A stretch of DNA of 64,000 nt from Ailanthus altissimus. Taxonomy: Eukaryota > Streptophyta > Magnoliopsida > Sapindales > Simaroubaceae. The stretch lies in NCBI GenBank assembly GCA_946807835.1, contig OX327709.1:20585501-20649500 (forward strand), given 5' to 3'. Below the pieces are notes generated by a model, which worked only from the letters and a program-made list of their open reading frames with translations, had not been told where the DNA came from and did not search any database. Position 1 is the stretch's first letter. Each line of letters begins with the position of its first letter. Shown in pieces: positions 1 to 13,984 of this stretch. A program made the position numbers and the translations under genes.

Positions 1-639
1 TTAATAATAATTATATATTATGAATTATTTTAAATAAGGGCCAATTTAAGTGATTTATTTGGATTATTTTTTATTGGGCTCCAAAGACATTTAATTTGAT
101 ATTAACTTGTTATATGTAAAAATTTAATACTAGTTAATTTATGATTGATAGGATTATAGTTTAACCTAATATATAAAGACCTCTTTTGGGATTGTGGTCT
201 CCAAATTAAATCATTAAACGTAGAGTTCTTCTCATCTTTTTTATCACAGAGAGAAAACTCCATTAAACGCTGCATAAACTTGATTGTGAAAGACTATTAT
301 ACTTTCATATTCTCATTATAAACTGCTAATCCTTTGCGTTCAAATTGCTATGTATTCCTTATGTATATTTTTCTCAACATCTTAATAATTTGACATAATA
401 AATTTGAGGTTGTATTCTGTAGGTATCAATCTTGATTAATACTATGTCTAACATGTTGGGATGAGATATAAGAAGTTTGAAAGTACAGTTATGTTAAATT
501 TATAAAAGTGTTTATATTTTAAGTTGTTTGAGAATATTTGAAAATTTAAAGAAATTTTTTCAAAATCTTGATAAATAGTGAGACTATATAAATATCTATA
601 AGATAGCAACTGAAATCTACTAAAATTTATAAAGAACTA
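1..639. other. AT-rich left edge, no gene recognised
   Basis: I see no coding signal here. The sequence is AT-rich and passes without a clear boundary into the exon-4 remnant of the dehydrogenase pseudogene. Exons 1-3 of that pseudogene are not recognisable in this stretch. Confidence 0.4.
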
Positions 640-732
640 CAAGACGGGTCGTTTCACCAATACAGTTGGCCAGTGGATTATTAGAACTGCAATGATAAAA
701 AACAATGTAGAGGTATTCAGCAGTATATAAGC

Positions 733-3700
733 TGTAGTAACCAGTATCCATAACCGGTAAGAATATGTATATTTATATATGTATAAATATACGTATTTTA
801 TTTGTATGTGGGGGATATTTGATTTATATATTATTATTAGTAGTGTTTGTATAGGTTAAGGTCATACTATTAACATTGGGTTTAATTGCAAGACTTTAGA
901 TTTATTTTAGGGACCAAATTGTTATACTTTGAAAGTTTTGGGGGCAAATTCATAAATACCAAAAATTAGCCTCTTAGTATAAAAATACACTTTTGAACCC
1001 TAATTTACCATTTTTAGGTCGAGCTACCCATTTTAAGAGAGAGAAGAGAGAAATAGAGGAGAGAGAAAGAGGAGAAGAAGAAGGAAAAGAAGAAGAAATT
1101 GGAATTTTGAATTTCAAGAGGTATATCATACGTATTTCTCAATTTATTGGTATTAATTAAGTTAATTCCTTTAAGTTTTGATTTCTGAAAATATGTATAA
1201 TTGAGGATTTGTTGTGTATTTCGTAAGATCATATGAGAATTGATGATGATCTATAAGATAGTTTGATAAATCATGATGAATTGTGGAATTTCTGCTGGAT
1301 AACCTCTTGATATAGGAATTTTATAAATTGTTGTGATTCGATTCTGGTTTTGAATTTTGAGTATATGAAATTAGACATGTTAAGGATCATCTGAGACTTT
1401 GAATCGATTGAAAATTCTGGAAATTGAATTTATAGTGAATTTACCAAAATGACCCTGAAATTCTGGAAATTTCCTGTGTAAACAGTATAGTACAGTGAAA
1501 AATACTTTTTGTCCTACTGAATGATCTTCAAAAATTATGAATTTGTGGAATATGATAATTTTATATGTCTAATATGATATACTCGGAATTGAGAATTTGG
1601 ATCAATGTGGTTGAAGTGTTATGAATTTCTAAAGTGTATCAGCTCATTATAGTATTTGATTAACAGATTTTTAAATTTATGAAATAAAATAGTTTTAAAA
1701 TACTTTTGGCAGTTATTTGGAAGCCCAATATTTATCATGGACTGAGATATGTATCAAGAGTAATTATGTGGTAGTTTTATAATTGTTGAGTTAGTATATG
1801 ATTTTATAAAATTGGGAGATTGAATACTGTTCAGTAAGTATCTTGATCCTGTCAGGTTTGTAGTTTGGATTCGATGGTGTGTATGGAATGGATTGTGTAG
1901 GAATGTTGATATAATATTCATATATAAGAAGTATATATGAGTCAAGAATGATATATTCTGATTTCGGAGTATTTGGACATCATTTGATGTATTAGAAAAT
2001 TTTGTTAAATGTAAGTGGTCAGAATGACAGGTTTTGAGAAACCAAATATTTAGACCAATTTGATGTGATAAATGCATTGTGTATAATTTTGTAAGCTATT
2101 TAAAGTATTTTATGTGAATTGTGAGGCTTATGAAAGGATTAATCTCCATTGATAGGTTAAGGAGATTTAAGCCTTGTAGCTGAAAGTAAGTATACTAGAC
2201 TTTTTACTGAAATCACAATAAACATAGTAATTGTTTTGTATGATTTTGCAAATGGGGTTAAGAATATGTTTATGTTATGTCAAAGTATATTTTGATATGA
2301 AATGTGAATATATGTTTCTGAATGTGAGCATTGACATTGAGCATCGACATACATGTGTTTTTTTGTAAGTGAGCTTTCAAAATAAGATGTGTTTAATAAA
2401 GAAAGCTTTTGAAGTGTAATATGTCCATGAGAAATATTTTGTATTTTGAAGGTACTTGAACTCACTGTTAACTTAGTAGGCATTTTATGTGATTTGTGGA
2501 GCCTTTATGTGTGGCCTTTCCTTTGGGATGGGTATATGTTATGTGTTCCGTATGTAGGGAGGATCCTATTGGTACCTAAAGGAAGAGTGAGTCATCACAT
2601 TCGTGTGGTGGCGTATTGGTGCATGTGAGAGGACTCACCGATGATCAGGGTGAGGGTTTGGCTTTTACCTTCGGGCATAAGCATTATATATGTGTTATTC
2701 AAGACCTCACTTGTACTATTCCTCTCATACGGTATGTCACCTACGAGTGACATTTGGCTCATTATGTGATATGTGATATGTAAGTCCTACTAAGTAGTAG
2801 TTGAGTGATGGTATTCCTATTATGTGTTTTGAAAGAATGTGTAAGCGCTTACATGATATGTGATTTGATAAGATTATGATTTTGATTGATCACAGCATAT
2901 CATACATATGCATTGTGTACATATATGTATTTGTATTTGATATATGAAAAATTAGTATGCTTACTGAGTTTTATACTCATTATAGTTTATGGTGATTTCA
3001 GGTAAATAAGGTGTATGTGTGCTTAGCGGATTTGGCAAGGCTTCTGCTGTTCCTTGGGTTCCCTAAGTTGCTAGGTTACCGAGTGTTTCATTTGGGGACA
3101 CGTGGGATATGATATTTGATTTGTCCCTATTGAATAAATACTTATGTATTATTTCCTTGTGTGTGGATTGGATTTGGTTTAAGTTTTATAAAGTGTGGTT
3201 ATTGGATGATTTTAAGTAAGAATTTGCAATGGATATATTCTGGGCTCCCGGTAACAAAGTTGCTACTGGTGACGTAGTAGAGTGTTAATCTCTGAGAAAA
3301 CTCTGCGTATCTCCGGTTTAATAATTGTCCCAGTCATAATTCAATTGCTATAATTCTGAAAGAAATTGAAATGAATGTTTAAATATTGTCAGCAGAAGCC
3401 AAATATTTATCATGGACTGAGATATGTGTCAAGAGTAATTATGTGGTAGTTTTATAATTTTTGAGTTAGTATATGATTTTATAAAATTGGGAGATTGAAT
3501 ACTGTTCAGTAAGTATCTTGATCCTGTCAGGTTAGTAGTTTGGATTCAATGGTGTGTATGGAATGGATTGTGTAGGGATTTTGATATAATATTCATATAT
3601 AAGAAGGATATATGAGTCAAGGATGGTATATTCTGATTTTGGAGTAATTGGACATCATTTGATGTATTAGAAAATTTTGTTAAGTGTAAGTGGTCAGAAT

Positions 3701-5128
3701 GACAGGTTTTGAGAAACCAAGTTTTTAGACCAATTTGATGTGATAAATGCATTATGTATAATTTTGTAAGCTATTTAAAGTATTTTGTGTGAATTGTGAG
3801 GCTTATGAAAGGATTAATCTGCATTGATAGGTTAAGGAGATTTAAGCCTTGTAGCTGAAAGTGTTAAGAGGTAAGTATACTAGACTTTTTACTGAAATCA
3901 CAATAAACATAGTAATTGTTTTGTATGATTTTGCAAATGGGGTTAAGAATATGTTTATGTTATGTCAAAGTATATTTTGATATGAAATGTGAATATATGT
4001 TTCTGAATGTGAGCATTAACATTGAGCATCGACATACATGTGTTTTTTTGTAAGTGAGCTTTCAAAATAAGATGTGTTTAATAAAGAAAGCTTTTGAAGT
4101 GTAATATGTCCATGAGAAATATTTTATATTTTAAGGGTACTTGAACTCACTGTTAACTTAGTAGGCATTTTATGTGATTTGTGGAGCCTTTATGTGTGGC
4201 CTTTCCTTCGGGATTGGTATATGTTATGTGTTCCGTATGTAGGGAGGATCCTATTGGTACCTAAAGGAAGTGTGAGTCATCACATTCGTGTGGTGGCGTA
4301 TTGGTACATGTGAGAGGACTCACCGATGATCAGGGTGAGGGTTTGGCTTTTACCTTCGGGCATAAGCATTATATATGTGTGATTTAAAGACCTCACTTGT
4401 ACTATTCCTCTCATACGGTATGTCACCTACGAGTGACATTTGGCTCATTATGTGATATGTGATATGTAAGTCCTACTAAGTAGTAGTCGAGTAATGGTAT
4501 TCCTATTATGTATTTTGAAAGAATATGTAAGCGCTTACATGATATGTGATTTGATAAGATTATGATTTTGATTGATCACAGCATATCATACATATGCATT
4601 GTGTACATATATGTATTTGTATTTGATATATGAAAAACTAGTATGCTTACTGAGTTTTATACTCATTATAGTTTATGGTGATTTCAGGTAAATAAGGTAC
4701 ATGTGTGCTTAGTGGATTTGGCAAGGCTTCTGCTGTTCCTTGGGTTCCCTAAGTTGTTAGGTTGCTAAGTGTTTCATTTGGGGACACGTGGGATAAGATA
4801 TTTGATTTGTCCCTAGTGAATAAATACATATGTATTATTTTATTGTGTGTGGTTGGACTTAGTTTAAGTTTCACCAAGTGTAGTAATGGATTGATTTTAA
4901 GTAAGAATTTACAATGAATATATTCTGGGCTTTCGGTAACAAAGTTGCTACTGGTGACGTAGTAGAGTGTTAATCTCTGAGAAAACTCTGCGTATCTCCG
5001 GTTTACTAATTGTCCCAGTCATAATTCAATTGCTATAATTCTGAAAGAAATTAAAATGAATGTTTAAGTATTATTGAATGAATGTAAGTGATGTCGTGTG
5101 TCAGATCTTTTGGGTCTGGGGCGTGACA
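733..5128 (+). mobile_element. Solo LTR, probably Gypsy type, inside the pseudogene intron
   Basis: The block begins TGTAGTAACC and ends GGGGCGTGACA, so it has TG...CA ends. It is flanked on both sides by the 5-bp direct repeat TAAGC (728-732 and 5129-5133). No primer-binding site, polypurine tract, gag or pol lies inside, so it is read as a solo LTR left by recombination between two LTRs. A purine-rich GA tract lies at about 1035-1100. The length, about 4.4 kb, is inflated by an internal tandem duplication (separate entry). The + orientation is inferred from the GTGACA end. The Gypsy assignment rests only on resemblance of the ends and is tentative. Confidence 0.7.
1722..5075. repeat. 1.68-kb tandem duplication inside the solo LTR
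   Basis: Two head-to-tail copies, about 1722-3396 and 3397-5075, begin with CCAATATTTATCATGG or CAAATATTTATCATGG and end near AATGAATGTTTAA. They match almost base for base, with scattered substitutions and a 10-bp insertion in copy 2 (near 3862, GTTAAGAG context). Short open frames on both strands recur in both copies but are not conserved as proteins; I treat them as chance. Confidence 0.9.
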
Positions 5129-5323
5129 TAAGCTGCTCAATGTCAGATAAATAGAAAATGTCAAGAATGAATTTGAATTTAAATTTTTCACAAATTTTTT
5201 TTATAATTGGCATAATTTTTTTTTTTTTGGGAAAATATACGAATGTTAGATTTCATCGTATCTACCAGATAATGTTAGTGGAAAGTTGATTAATTCCTTC
5301 TTTTCGCAGGAAGATCCTGTTAA

Positions 5324-5497
<174 letters not shown>

Positions 5498-5500
5498 TAG

Positions 5501-5805
5501 ATATATCTTCTCAGTTTTGTGGTTGGTATTTTCAGTCAGTTAAGGATTTTTTTTTCCTTTTTTTAAAATGGTCTTTTATAAATGAAGACAATAGTATTTC
5601 GTATAAATAAAGACAAGAAGTTTATTTAATGTCGTTAACTTCCACCTATTAGGTGTTGCAACCGTTGTTCTAAAGTTTATAATTGTTCCAAATTCAGTAT
5701 AAAATGAACTGCTAAACATCTATTATCTTGACAATGTCTTTGAGAAGATAGTTCAATTGGTTATATTTTTATTGTAAAAGTAAGAAATTTAAATATTGAT
5801 TCTCT
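5501..5805. other. 3' flank of the SDR pseudogene
   Basis: AT-rich sequence between the pseudogene stop and the target-site duplication of Copia element A. I see no gene, repeat or clear polyadenylation signal. Confidence 0.4.
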
Positions 5806-5810
5806 GGTAC

Positions 5811-6983
5811 CATTACAAGCTATAATTTCTATTTGCGCTTAGAAAATGTGAGAGAAAAAAGAGTTAACAAAATTGCACTAATGAATTTTTTTTCATTGCA
5901 TTGGAAAAATGATTAGAAGAGAATATTTATAGTTACAAAAATACAAAACAAATAAGAGTTTGTTTTTGTTATGAATATCAATCCATGCATTTCAGTTTGA
6001 CACTCTTATAGTATTAATTAAGCCACAATCTTGATGTCTTTTTTACTCTATGCATAACGAAAAATCATAACTCACACTATAAATAAGAACATACAAGATC
6101 AACACACCAATAAAGATAAAGAAAACAAACTAATCAACAAGACACAAGATATACGTGGTTCGGCCCAAAATTGTCTACGTCCATGAAGGATCCATGATCC
6201 AGCTTCTTATTATTGATATAGATCACTAAGTATCTTCTTAAATCATCAATGATCCCACAAGCCCCTTAGTATCTCTTATAAAGACCTCTAAGTATCTATC
6301 ATTGATCACCATGACTCCCCAAGACCTCTTAGTATTTTCTCATAAGAGATTTTCACAAGAAATATAAGAATAGCCCGAACATCTAAGCCAAAAGGATCTA
6401 TAGTGTTTTTTTTTGTTCACTTAAGAACTAAAAGAAAATATTCCCCAAAAGGTTACACCCTAGTGCAACACGCACTTAGTGCTTACCTAACTCCTCTATT
6501 CTCTCTTATGGTTACATCTTGAAATTTTAAATGCTTGTCTTTCTCTTGTGTTTAAAAAGGTTTATATAATGAATAAAACACCCTTAGAAACTATAAACCT
6601 AGTTAGAATAAGAGTTCTTACTTATAAGAGTCCTAATTTTACTTAAAGAAGTCAATTGAGGCAAAATAAAAAATATCCTAAAGTTATCATGTAAATAGTA
6701 ATTACATGTATATTACCCGCGTGTGAACATTAACTCGTGAACAGTACCCACATGTACAAACTCTTGAAAATAGAATTCCTAACTAACTTGCCACGTCATC
6801 ATCACATGCGAACTCAATAAGCTTACTTCAAATCACACTTTTACAACTTAGCTCAACCTCATAAATCCATCATCATCTGTAATCAACATGAGTGCCTATC
6901 ACTAGCATTATATCATATGCTTACCACTAGCATCAACATCATATCAGATGCTTACCACCAGCACATAACAATACACTGCAACA
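5811..6983 (-). repeat. 3' LTR of Copia A, carrying an insertion of about 0.8 kb
   Basis: Its outer part (5820-5970) and inner part (6765-6983) align with the 397-bp 5' LTR at 20344-20740, for example the shared ACTTGCCACGTCATCATCAC. The middle, roughly 5975-6765, has no counterpart there and is an insertion. This LTR begins, on -, with TGTTGCAGTG next to the polypurine tract. Confidence 0.75.
5975..6765. mobile_element. Unclassified insertion in the 3' LTR of Copia A
   Basis: This segment is absent from the sister LTR. It contains ATACGTGGTTCGGCCC followed by GTCTACGTCCATGAAGG, a motif I associate with repeated DNA in many plant genomes, and several repeats of CCTCTTAGTATCT-like words. I cannot define its ends or target duplication. 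A solo LTR of another family is possible. Confidence 0.4.
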
Positions 6984-6994
6984 TCTCTCTCTTC

Positions 6995-7928
6995 TCAAGC
7001 TGATGGTTGAAAATGAGCAGAAGCTTGGACTTGAGCTTTCACAAATCTATTAACTGAGAAGGGATTTCCCATAATATCAGCTACTTGATCATCACCTAGA
7101 ATAAAACGTACTTCCAGTTCATTAGCTGCTATTTTCTCTTTGATAAAGTGCACATTTAATTCAATATGTTTGGTTTTAACATAGAAAACCAAATTATAAG
7201 CTAAGGCCTATGCACTTTGGTTATCACATCATAGAATAGTCACCTTAGACATTGAAAAGTGAAGTTCTTTAAACAAAGATTTAATCTAAATCAACTCTGA
7301 ACAAGTTGCTGCAAGAGCCTTGTATTCAGCCTATATGTTGAATCTTGCCACTACCGTCTATTTTTTTAGAAAACCATGAAACCAAGATATACAAAACCCT
7401 CCAATTGATCTTCTATCATTAGGGCCACAACCAATAATCAACATCAGAGTATGTTGTCAAAGTAACACTACCATCATAAAATAATTCAAAGCCATGAGTA
7501 AGAGTATCTTACAAGTACCTTAACACCCTTTTGCACATCTGCCAATGCTTTACTACAGGATTAGCAAGAAATTAACTTAGTTTATGTATTGTATGAGACA
7601 TCTCAAGTCTGATAAGCAACACATATTGTAGAGCTCCTACTAGACTTCTATATAGAGTTGGATTTTCAAATAGCTTACCACTATCTCTAAGTGACTTTTC
7701 ACATGTGCTCATTAGAGTTGTACATCCTTTACAACTCTACATGTTTGCCTTTTTTAATTAATTTTCTATTTACTCAACTTGAGAAAGATATAAACCTTAT
7801 ATAGTTGGAGTAATCTCTAAGCCAAGAAAATAATTAAAAACACCAAGATTTTTCAATGCAAAGGTAGAGCCAAGTTAAGTAATGAACTCTTCAAAATGTT
7901 TGGAGACATGACCAATAACAATTATATC
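6995..7928 (-). pseudogene. Copia A: RNase H and end of RT
   Basis: On the - strand, from right to left: the RT continues after the B insertion with DIIVIGHVSKHFEEF; then RNase H follows with AEYKALAATCSE (near 7335-7290), CDNQSA (near 7235-7215), and KHIELNVHF...DQVADIMG...NRF (7192-7020). These are the Copia RNase H landmarks (EYxALA, CDNQSA, KHIExxxHF, DQxADxLTKP). Stops interrupt the frame, for example before QSA. The protein ends close to the polypurine tract, as expected. Confidence 0.8.
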
Positions 7929-10012
7929 TGTTGGCTTCGGGGAACTAATATATGTGGGTGTATGCACGTGCAATTGTGTCTATTACCTAAATACGTATCA
8001 TATACAAATTTAAGTCTGATGGAAGCGTGAAACATACAATAAACACAATAAATAAATATATTAATCACATTAATATATTAGTAAATATTGAGAACTCACC
8101 TTAACGTGTAACGTTATACACGTATTTCTCTGAAATTCGCATAGAGACCAACTCACGGGCAGTTCTGGTCACCAACACGGTGGGTTTGGTGAGTTAGAAC
8201 AGCAGCCCGATATCTAACACGGAATTAACTTTTAATCCCCAAAATAGTCAGTATGTATTTTTATCCTTTTCTCCAAAAGGATAAGAAATAGAGAATTTGA
8301 AACAATTCACAATTGCTCCAATTGGAAGCATAAAGAAAATAAAACAATTTCATTTTCCCTTTACTTTTCTTTTTCTTCCTTTTTTTTCTCGTCTTCTTCT
8401 TCTCCTTCTTTTTCTTCACTTCTTCCTCTCTATTTCTTCCTTCTCTTTCTCGGCCAAATGGCCACACACACTCACTTCTCTTCTCTTCTCTTCTCTTTCT
8501 CTTTCTCTTTCTCTTTCTTTATATATATATATAATAAAATAATATATAATATAATAAGAGAGATATTTTGATTATTTAACCATTAAATAATTATTAAATA
8601 ATTAAAATGAGAAATGATCATTTTACTCTTCATGAATAGTTACCAAGTTTACCCCCTAGTGGGTCCCACCAAATTTTACACTTGGGTAATCTCAACTGAA
8701 GGTCTACAATGCGCCACATGTCATTGTACAATTAATAAATAATAATTATTAACTAATTATTGTATTTAATACTTAAATACAGATACGCACGTATTCCCGT
8801 GGTATTGCTAAATATTGTTAGATTAAACAATTTAATTCGGCACGCTGCCCTAGTGCACAATAAGTATAGGCCATATCGCGGGACTCCCTAGGTCCTATGC
8901 CCAATTCGTCAAATGGAATTATTTCAGTGAGTCCGTGAGCAATACCCCACGCACACGTCACGGATATACAAATCAACGTTGAACCATGTAAGTTGAGGTT
9001 ACAACGCATATGTTTAGTCATTCCGTCATGATATCTTGGATGTGCGGGGATATAGATTATCATTGTCAAATTTTCTAGTGCTCATCTATGTCTTATCTCT
9101 AGACTTGTATCTCATTGAACAATATGTGTAAACTCTTTTGCATATTGTTCCATCTTGGCAGAACTCTTTCCCGGGATTAATGCTTGTGGCCACAAGACTT
9201 TTTAAGATACAATCTCGAAGCATCTGGATATCAAACTCCTTATACGAGCTGACGGATACCATATCTGTACACACCGAACTCTATAAGCATCGGACCATAC
9301 CCAGCGGTCACGTTATGAAAGGTTGGTGACATGCGTAGAACCAAAGCATGATGGATCATGTACAAGCCTACCGTGGTACTTAGGTCAAAGGATCACGTAT
9401 ACTACTCAACTCGAGAGGATCCTCCGTTGACGGCTTATATAGGATGTCTTTTGAATGCCCTCATGAGTCTGTCATATATCCAGTCCTAATTGGATACCCA
9501 TATGTTAATACGAGCTCCAAGCTTACAGTCGGCTAGGAACGACCATCTATACCCTATAGGTATGACATATGCTAATCTATATATAAAGGTATCCACCGAC
9601 ATACCAACATCGACAGAAATAGATTATGGATAATTATTCGAGAACATACTTGCGCAACTAGCATTTTCTGGCACCCGATTGTAACTTTTGTAACAATGCA
9701 GTTACTAGTATATTCCCAAGTCTATGTCCCATTATAGACAAGACTCCAACTCTTGGATCTGCTGAGTATTATAACTAGTTAACACTTAATTGTCCTAATA
9801 TTTAGCATTTATATCTCTCAGTGTGGCTAACTATGAGCCTTTATCTAAACTCCTTTAGATCTAACCTGAACTCTTTCAGATCTACAATGTCTGTAACGTT
9901 ACATTGTATAGTACCATATAAATGGGTATTAGCGATTTAATGAAAATGTACACTTGTATAAATACACAAGTATATATACATTCATGGATGGCACTAAGCA
10001 CCGACCCTAACA
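7929..10012 (-). repeat. 3' LTR of Copia B (2084 bp)
   Basis: Aligns end to end with 14410-16510. It holds a pyrimidine-rich microsatellite tract (8370-8520, CTTCT and TCTTTC repeats) followed by a TA run at 8521-8532. The block at about 8820-9430 is the part best shared with the LTR of element D. Open frames inside this LTR (for example 8818-9069 on -) shift frame between LTR copies and are not treated as genes. Confidence 0.9.
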
Positions 10013-13000
10013 ATCTCTCACTTGCTCTAGTGCCATTCTTGATGGCATCTCATACACATCAACTCTACGTGTTTCATAAACACTTTTAAAGTCATGGCCT
10101 TAGAAAGTGGATCCGCTAAATTATTTATAGAGCACTTCTACAAATAATCACATCTTTTTTCGCCAAAATCTCTCTAGTTATGTGAGACTCTTCTCAACAT
10201 AATTAGAGTACTGATGTCCTCTAGGCACTTTGGTTTGTACTATGGCCTTGTTTTATCATAACTTTATGGGAAAGAATCCATCTGTCTTAGAACTCTTCCA
10301 AGGCTAGTGATAAACCTATAAATCCTCACTACCACTTCCGCTGTATACTTATAAATTAGCAATGAATTCCAGTTTGGTGCAATTCCAACTCACTTAATAC
10401 CAATGAGAATTAGCACATTCCTAGATATAGACTCTCTATTATCTAAGTCAAACTAAAAGTCTAACTCCGTGCCTCTTTTCATTTGTAAGCTACTTTCTCG
10501 ATATTTGAGAAACTTATCATTTGTACCCTCAAGGTACCTTAAGATATGTTTGACTACCATTAAATAGTGGTCACCTGAATCAGACTAAAACTGGCTCATA
10601 ACTCTTATAGTCAAACTGATCTCAGGTCTCAAATACATCATAGCATACATCAAACTCTGAAGAGCTAATGTATCTGGTGTGTTAAACATTCTAACTCTCT
10701 CATCTTTCATCTGAAGAGATACTCTCCTCAAAAGATGAACACCGGTCTATTGATGTGAAATAATTTAGGAGAGTCCTATCAGTTTCCTAACTCTATCTTC
10801 ATAAAGCTTTATACCTAGTATAAAGGAAGTTTCTTATAAATCCTTCATGGAAAAACACTTACGAGTTACTTCTGACCGATTATAACATATTGACATTATT
10901 TCCAATGACCAGTATGTCATCACAAAGAGCATCAAAAAGACTATAATGCTCCCACTGACCTTTCATGCACACTAGAGCTGAAGTCTGGTTGAACGTAAAA
11001 CTTTCAGGCTATTTCATGAATATCTCTTACTCGAGATATCAATTCCAGAATGCCTTTTTTACATCCATCTGTCAAACCTCCAGGTCATGATATGCTGCAA
11101 GAGCCAATAAAATTCTAATTGACTTTGCATCAATATTGGTCCAAAAGTTTCCTCTAAATTGATGTAAGATCACTGAGGATTACCTTTCTAGAACTAATAT
11201 AGAGCTTAAAAGATCTCTACCTTCCTTTCGGTCTCAACTACCTATTTGTAAACCCTTTACAACCAATGAGAACAATTCTCATGCGTAGCTTAACTAAGTC
11301 CCAGACTTGATTCTGATGAATATAGTCAATATTGTTTTCATGGCTTCTTACTTCTTCCCTATTCGATGTTTAACATCATCTCTTTATAGGTCAAATGATG
11401 ATTTTCTTCTACCAAGAAAACTTCAATTTCATCTTCAGGCATCTATCATACCTAAAAGGTGACCTAGACATCCTTTCCGACCTATTTGAAAGTATGCTAA
11501 AAGGTCACTGCTTAACTAAGCCTGAGTTCCCATCCTTGGTTCATTGATTCCTTAGATTGACTTCACCAAGTTTAATCTTTCTATGATTCCCACAATCCAC
11601 GAGAAACTCTTCTTTAAGGATAGTGGTATACCGAGAAATGAACACACTTCACTTCTCTAAATCATAGAACTAGTATCTTATTTAATTTATAGGATACACA
11701 ATGAACCTATACATGTACCTCTTGGGTGCTATTTATCTTGCTGAGTAACTCTTAAAAAACAAGATACCCTATTGCGTAACTCTTATGTAAGCAGGACAAC
11801 TTCAAGTCTTAACTTATTTAAGATGTGGCTTCCTTTCTTTCTGTACCACATACAGAATGGAAGGAACAACTTCTGATGGAACTCTACTTAATAAGCAGCT
11901 GTATTTAGAGTAGATACTCACAAATATAAATCGGTAACACTTATTATTGATCGGACTATGTCTAATAAAGTTTGATTCCTCTTCTCCGAAACATCATTAT
12001 GTTATGGAGTAACCAAAGGACTATAACGAGTGAGAATCTCATTCTTCCTTAAACAAATAGAAAACTCATTGTTAATGTATTCATTTCCTCGATCTAATCA
12101 AAGGGATGTAACGTACATACTGGTATATTTGGTCATCTCCGTGAATACACTATTTATAAATTGGTTTAAGTTTTTATGGTCAGATTAGGAATCCAACCAA
12201 ACGAATAAGCGTCTCACGCCTATATGACCAAAACTTATATACCACAGCTCCGTTTCATTTAAGGATTCTGATCTATAGACATTTCTAATTATATATAATA
12301 TCCATTTATTAACTAACATCCAGCTAATAAAACATTATACTTATTATGCAATGCAACTATTGTATTGCATACAAGAAGTAAGTCAAGTTGCTCAACAATT
12401 AGACCTGCAAGAAATCACCATTTTTTACTCTCAACTTTACTTCTACAAGCTATTGCATTCTATTCTCTCTCAATCCCTACAACATATTGTAAATATGACA
12501 GGGACATGCATTATCTCATATGCAGCTTGAACTGGCATCAAAAGCCCTAGAAATGTTTGTCAAGCACAAACTTATGAGAGTCTTCTCGACAATTATAAGG
12601 TTTCTAAGGTAGAGGAATTTCCAATACCTAACCTTACTGTATTGGAAACACTTTCCATCTACACGTTCTCTTATTGAATCTTGGATAAATGTTGCCTCTG
12701 AGGATTGATACTGGGTTTCTGCCTCTTCTTCTTCTTCTTCTTCTTCTCACACATCTAATCTCACCAGATATACTTGGAGTAGAAGATGAAGCACCTTGAA
12801 CAAAGAGAGCCACACTCTCTCTATTCATTCCTCTAAAGATGTGTTATTAGAAATACCTTGCGACAAATTCTGATCAACAATAAATCCAAATTTACTGAAT
12901 CTAAAACACTTCTGAGATTCATCTGTTGGTCAGAGTAATTTCTAGTACCCTAGAGTTAGACTGCATCAACTATACACACCAACTGATTCGTAGTGACCAT

Positions 13001-13200
13001 TATTCTTGACAAGCTAAACTAACGGGAGATGTAAGCAGAATAGTTATTAAATCGCTAATAGAAGGTTTTAAATCATGGGTATACTAATTATACATTTTCG
13101 ATTTAAAACGTCCTCTCACTACTTTACATAATCTCGATAATCTTTTGAACGAGAAGACGATAGTTTAAACACTTTTAAACTATAAAGCGGGAAGTAGATC

Positions 13201-13535
13201 CCATTGAAATTTACTTGGGCCTTATGTTGTAGCAATATTGGCCTTTGTAAACCCAATAGGTAAACAACACTTGTCAATTGCATTTCATGCAACTCTTACG
13301 CCTTGATCCTGAATACACCTTATCCTCACGCTGTAGCAATATTAGATAAGTGTATTCCATATTAACTTGTCAATGATCAAATATATGCTACTGATACTAC
13401 CCTCACGCTATAGCAATATTGGATAATACTTTCACATATATTTGTCTCATCTCATGTTTAACAGGTATAGTCCAAGCCCAACCGACCAAGTCCCTCACGC
13501 TGTAGTAATATTGGGAAAAGGCCAACGTAACTCGT
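13201..13535 (-). other. Four stem-loops in the leader of Copia B
   Basis: Four 18-nt loops lie, in + coordinates, at 13222-13239, 13326-13343, 13403-13420 and 13495-13512. On the - strand (RNA sense) the common loop is AATATTGCTACAGCGTGA. Each is flanked by complementary arms, for example GAATACACCTTATCC left of the second and AGATAAGTGTATTC right of it, or CCATTG...GGGCC and GGCC...CAATAGG around the first. The same array is present in element D with other stem sequences (59313-59646). Confidence 0.75.
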
Positions 13536-13984
13536 CTAACACCGTATTGACAAGACGGATCAGAATAAAATATTATCTCATAATGTAATATTCTTTAATC
13601 TGATTAAGAGAGATTTTTGTATCTATGGTTTCCATTCTCCTAGGGAGAGTGATTCTCAATTAATTAATTTTTTTTTATGTAAGCACAACTAACCCCTACC
13701 AGTAGGGCTTCCATTATGGTTACCAACACAGAAAAATTAATTCTGGTTTATAATACAGACCAATAACTCTTTATCACTGCATCTCATAAACCCTGATTTA
13801 TAATGTAGACTAATAAATTTTATCACTATATCTCATAAATCTATACTTGCAAAATTAAATCTTGAAACACTGTTCCAAAAACTGTAGCTATAAATAGTTA
13901 CTTTTTCTACTGTAACAGTGAACGGTACTTTTACAATACTAGTGAACAATTTTTTACTATTTATGTGCTACTGTTTAAGTGAAC

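Noticed and set aside
5790..5815. Primer-binding site at the left end of Copia A (TGGTACCAGAGA on -)
   Set aside because: It arises from the palindromic target duplication GGTACC next to CAGAG; the true decayed PBS is at 20331-20342, and the flanks on both sides rejoin into one target.
8818..9329. Overlapping open frames on both strands in the LTR of Copia B (and 15458-15825 in its sister LTR)
   Set aside because: The frames are not kept between the two LTRs of B or in the LTR of D; indels are not multiples of three. Treated as non-coding LTR.
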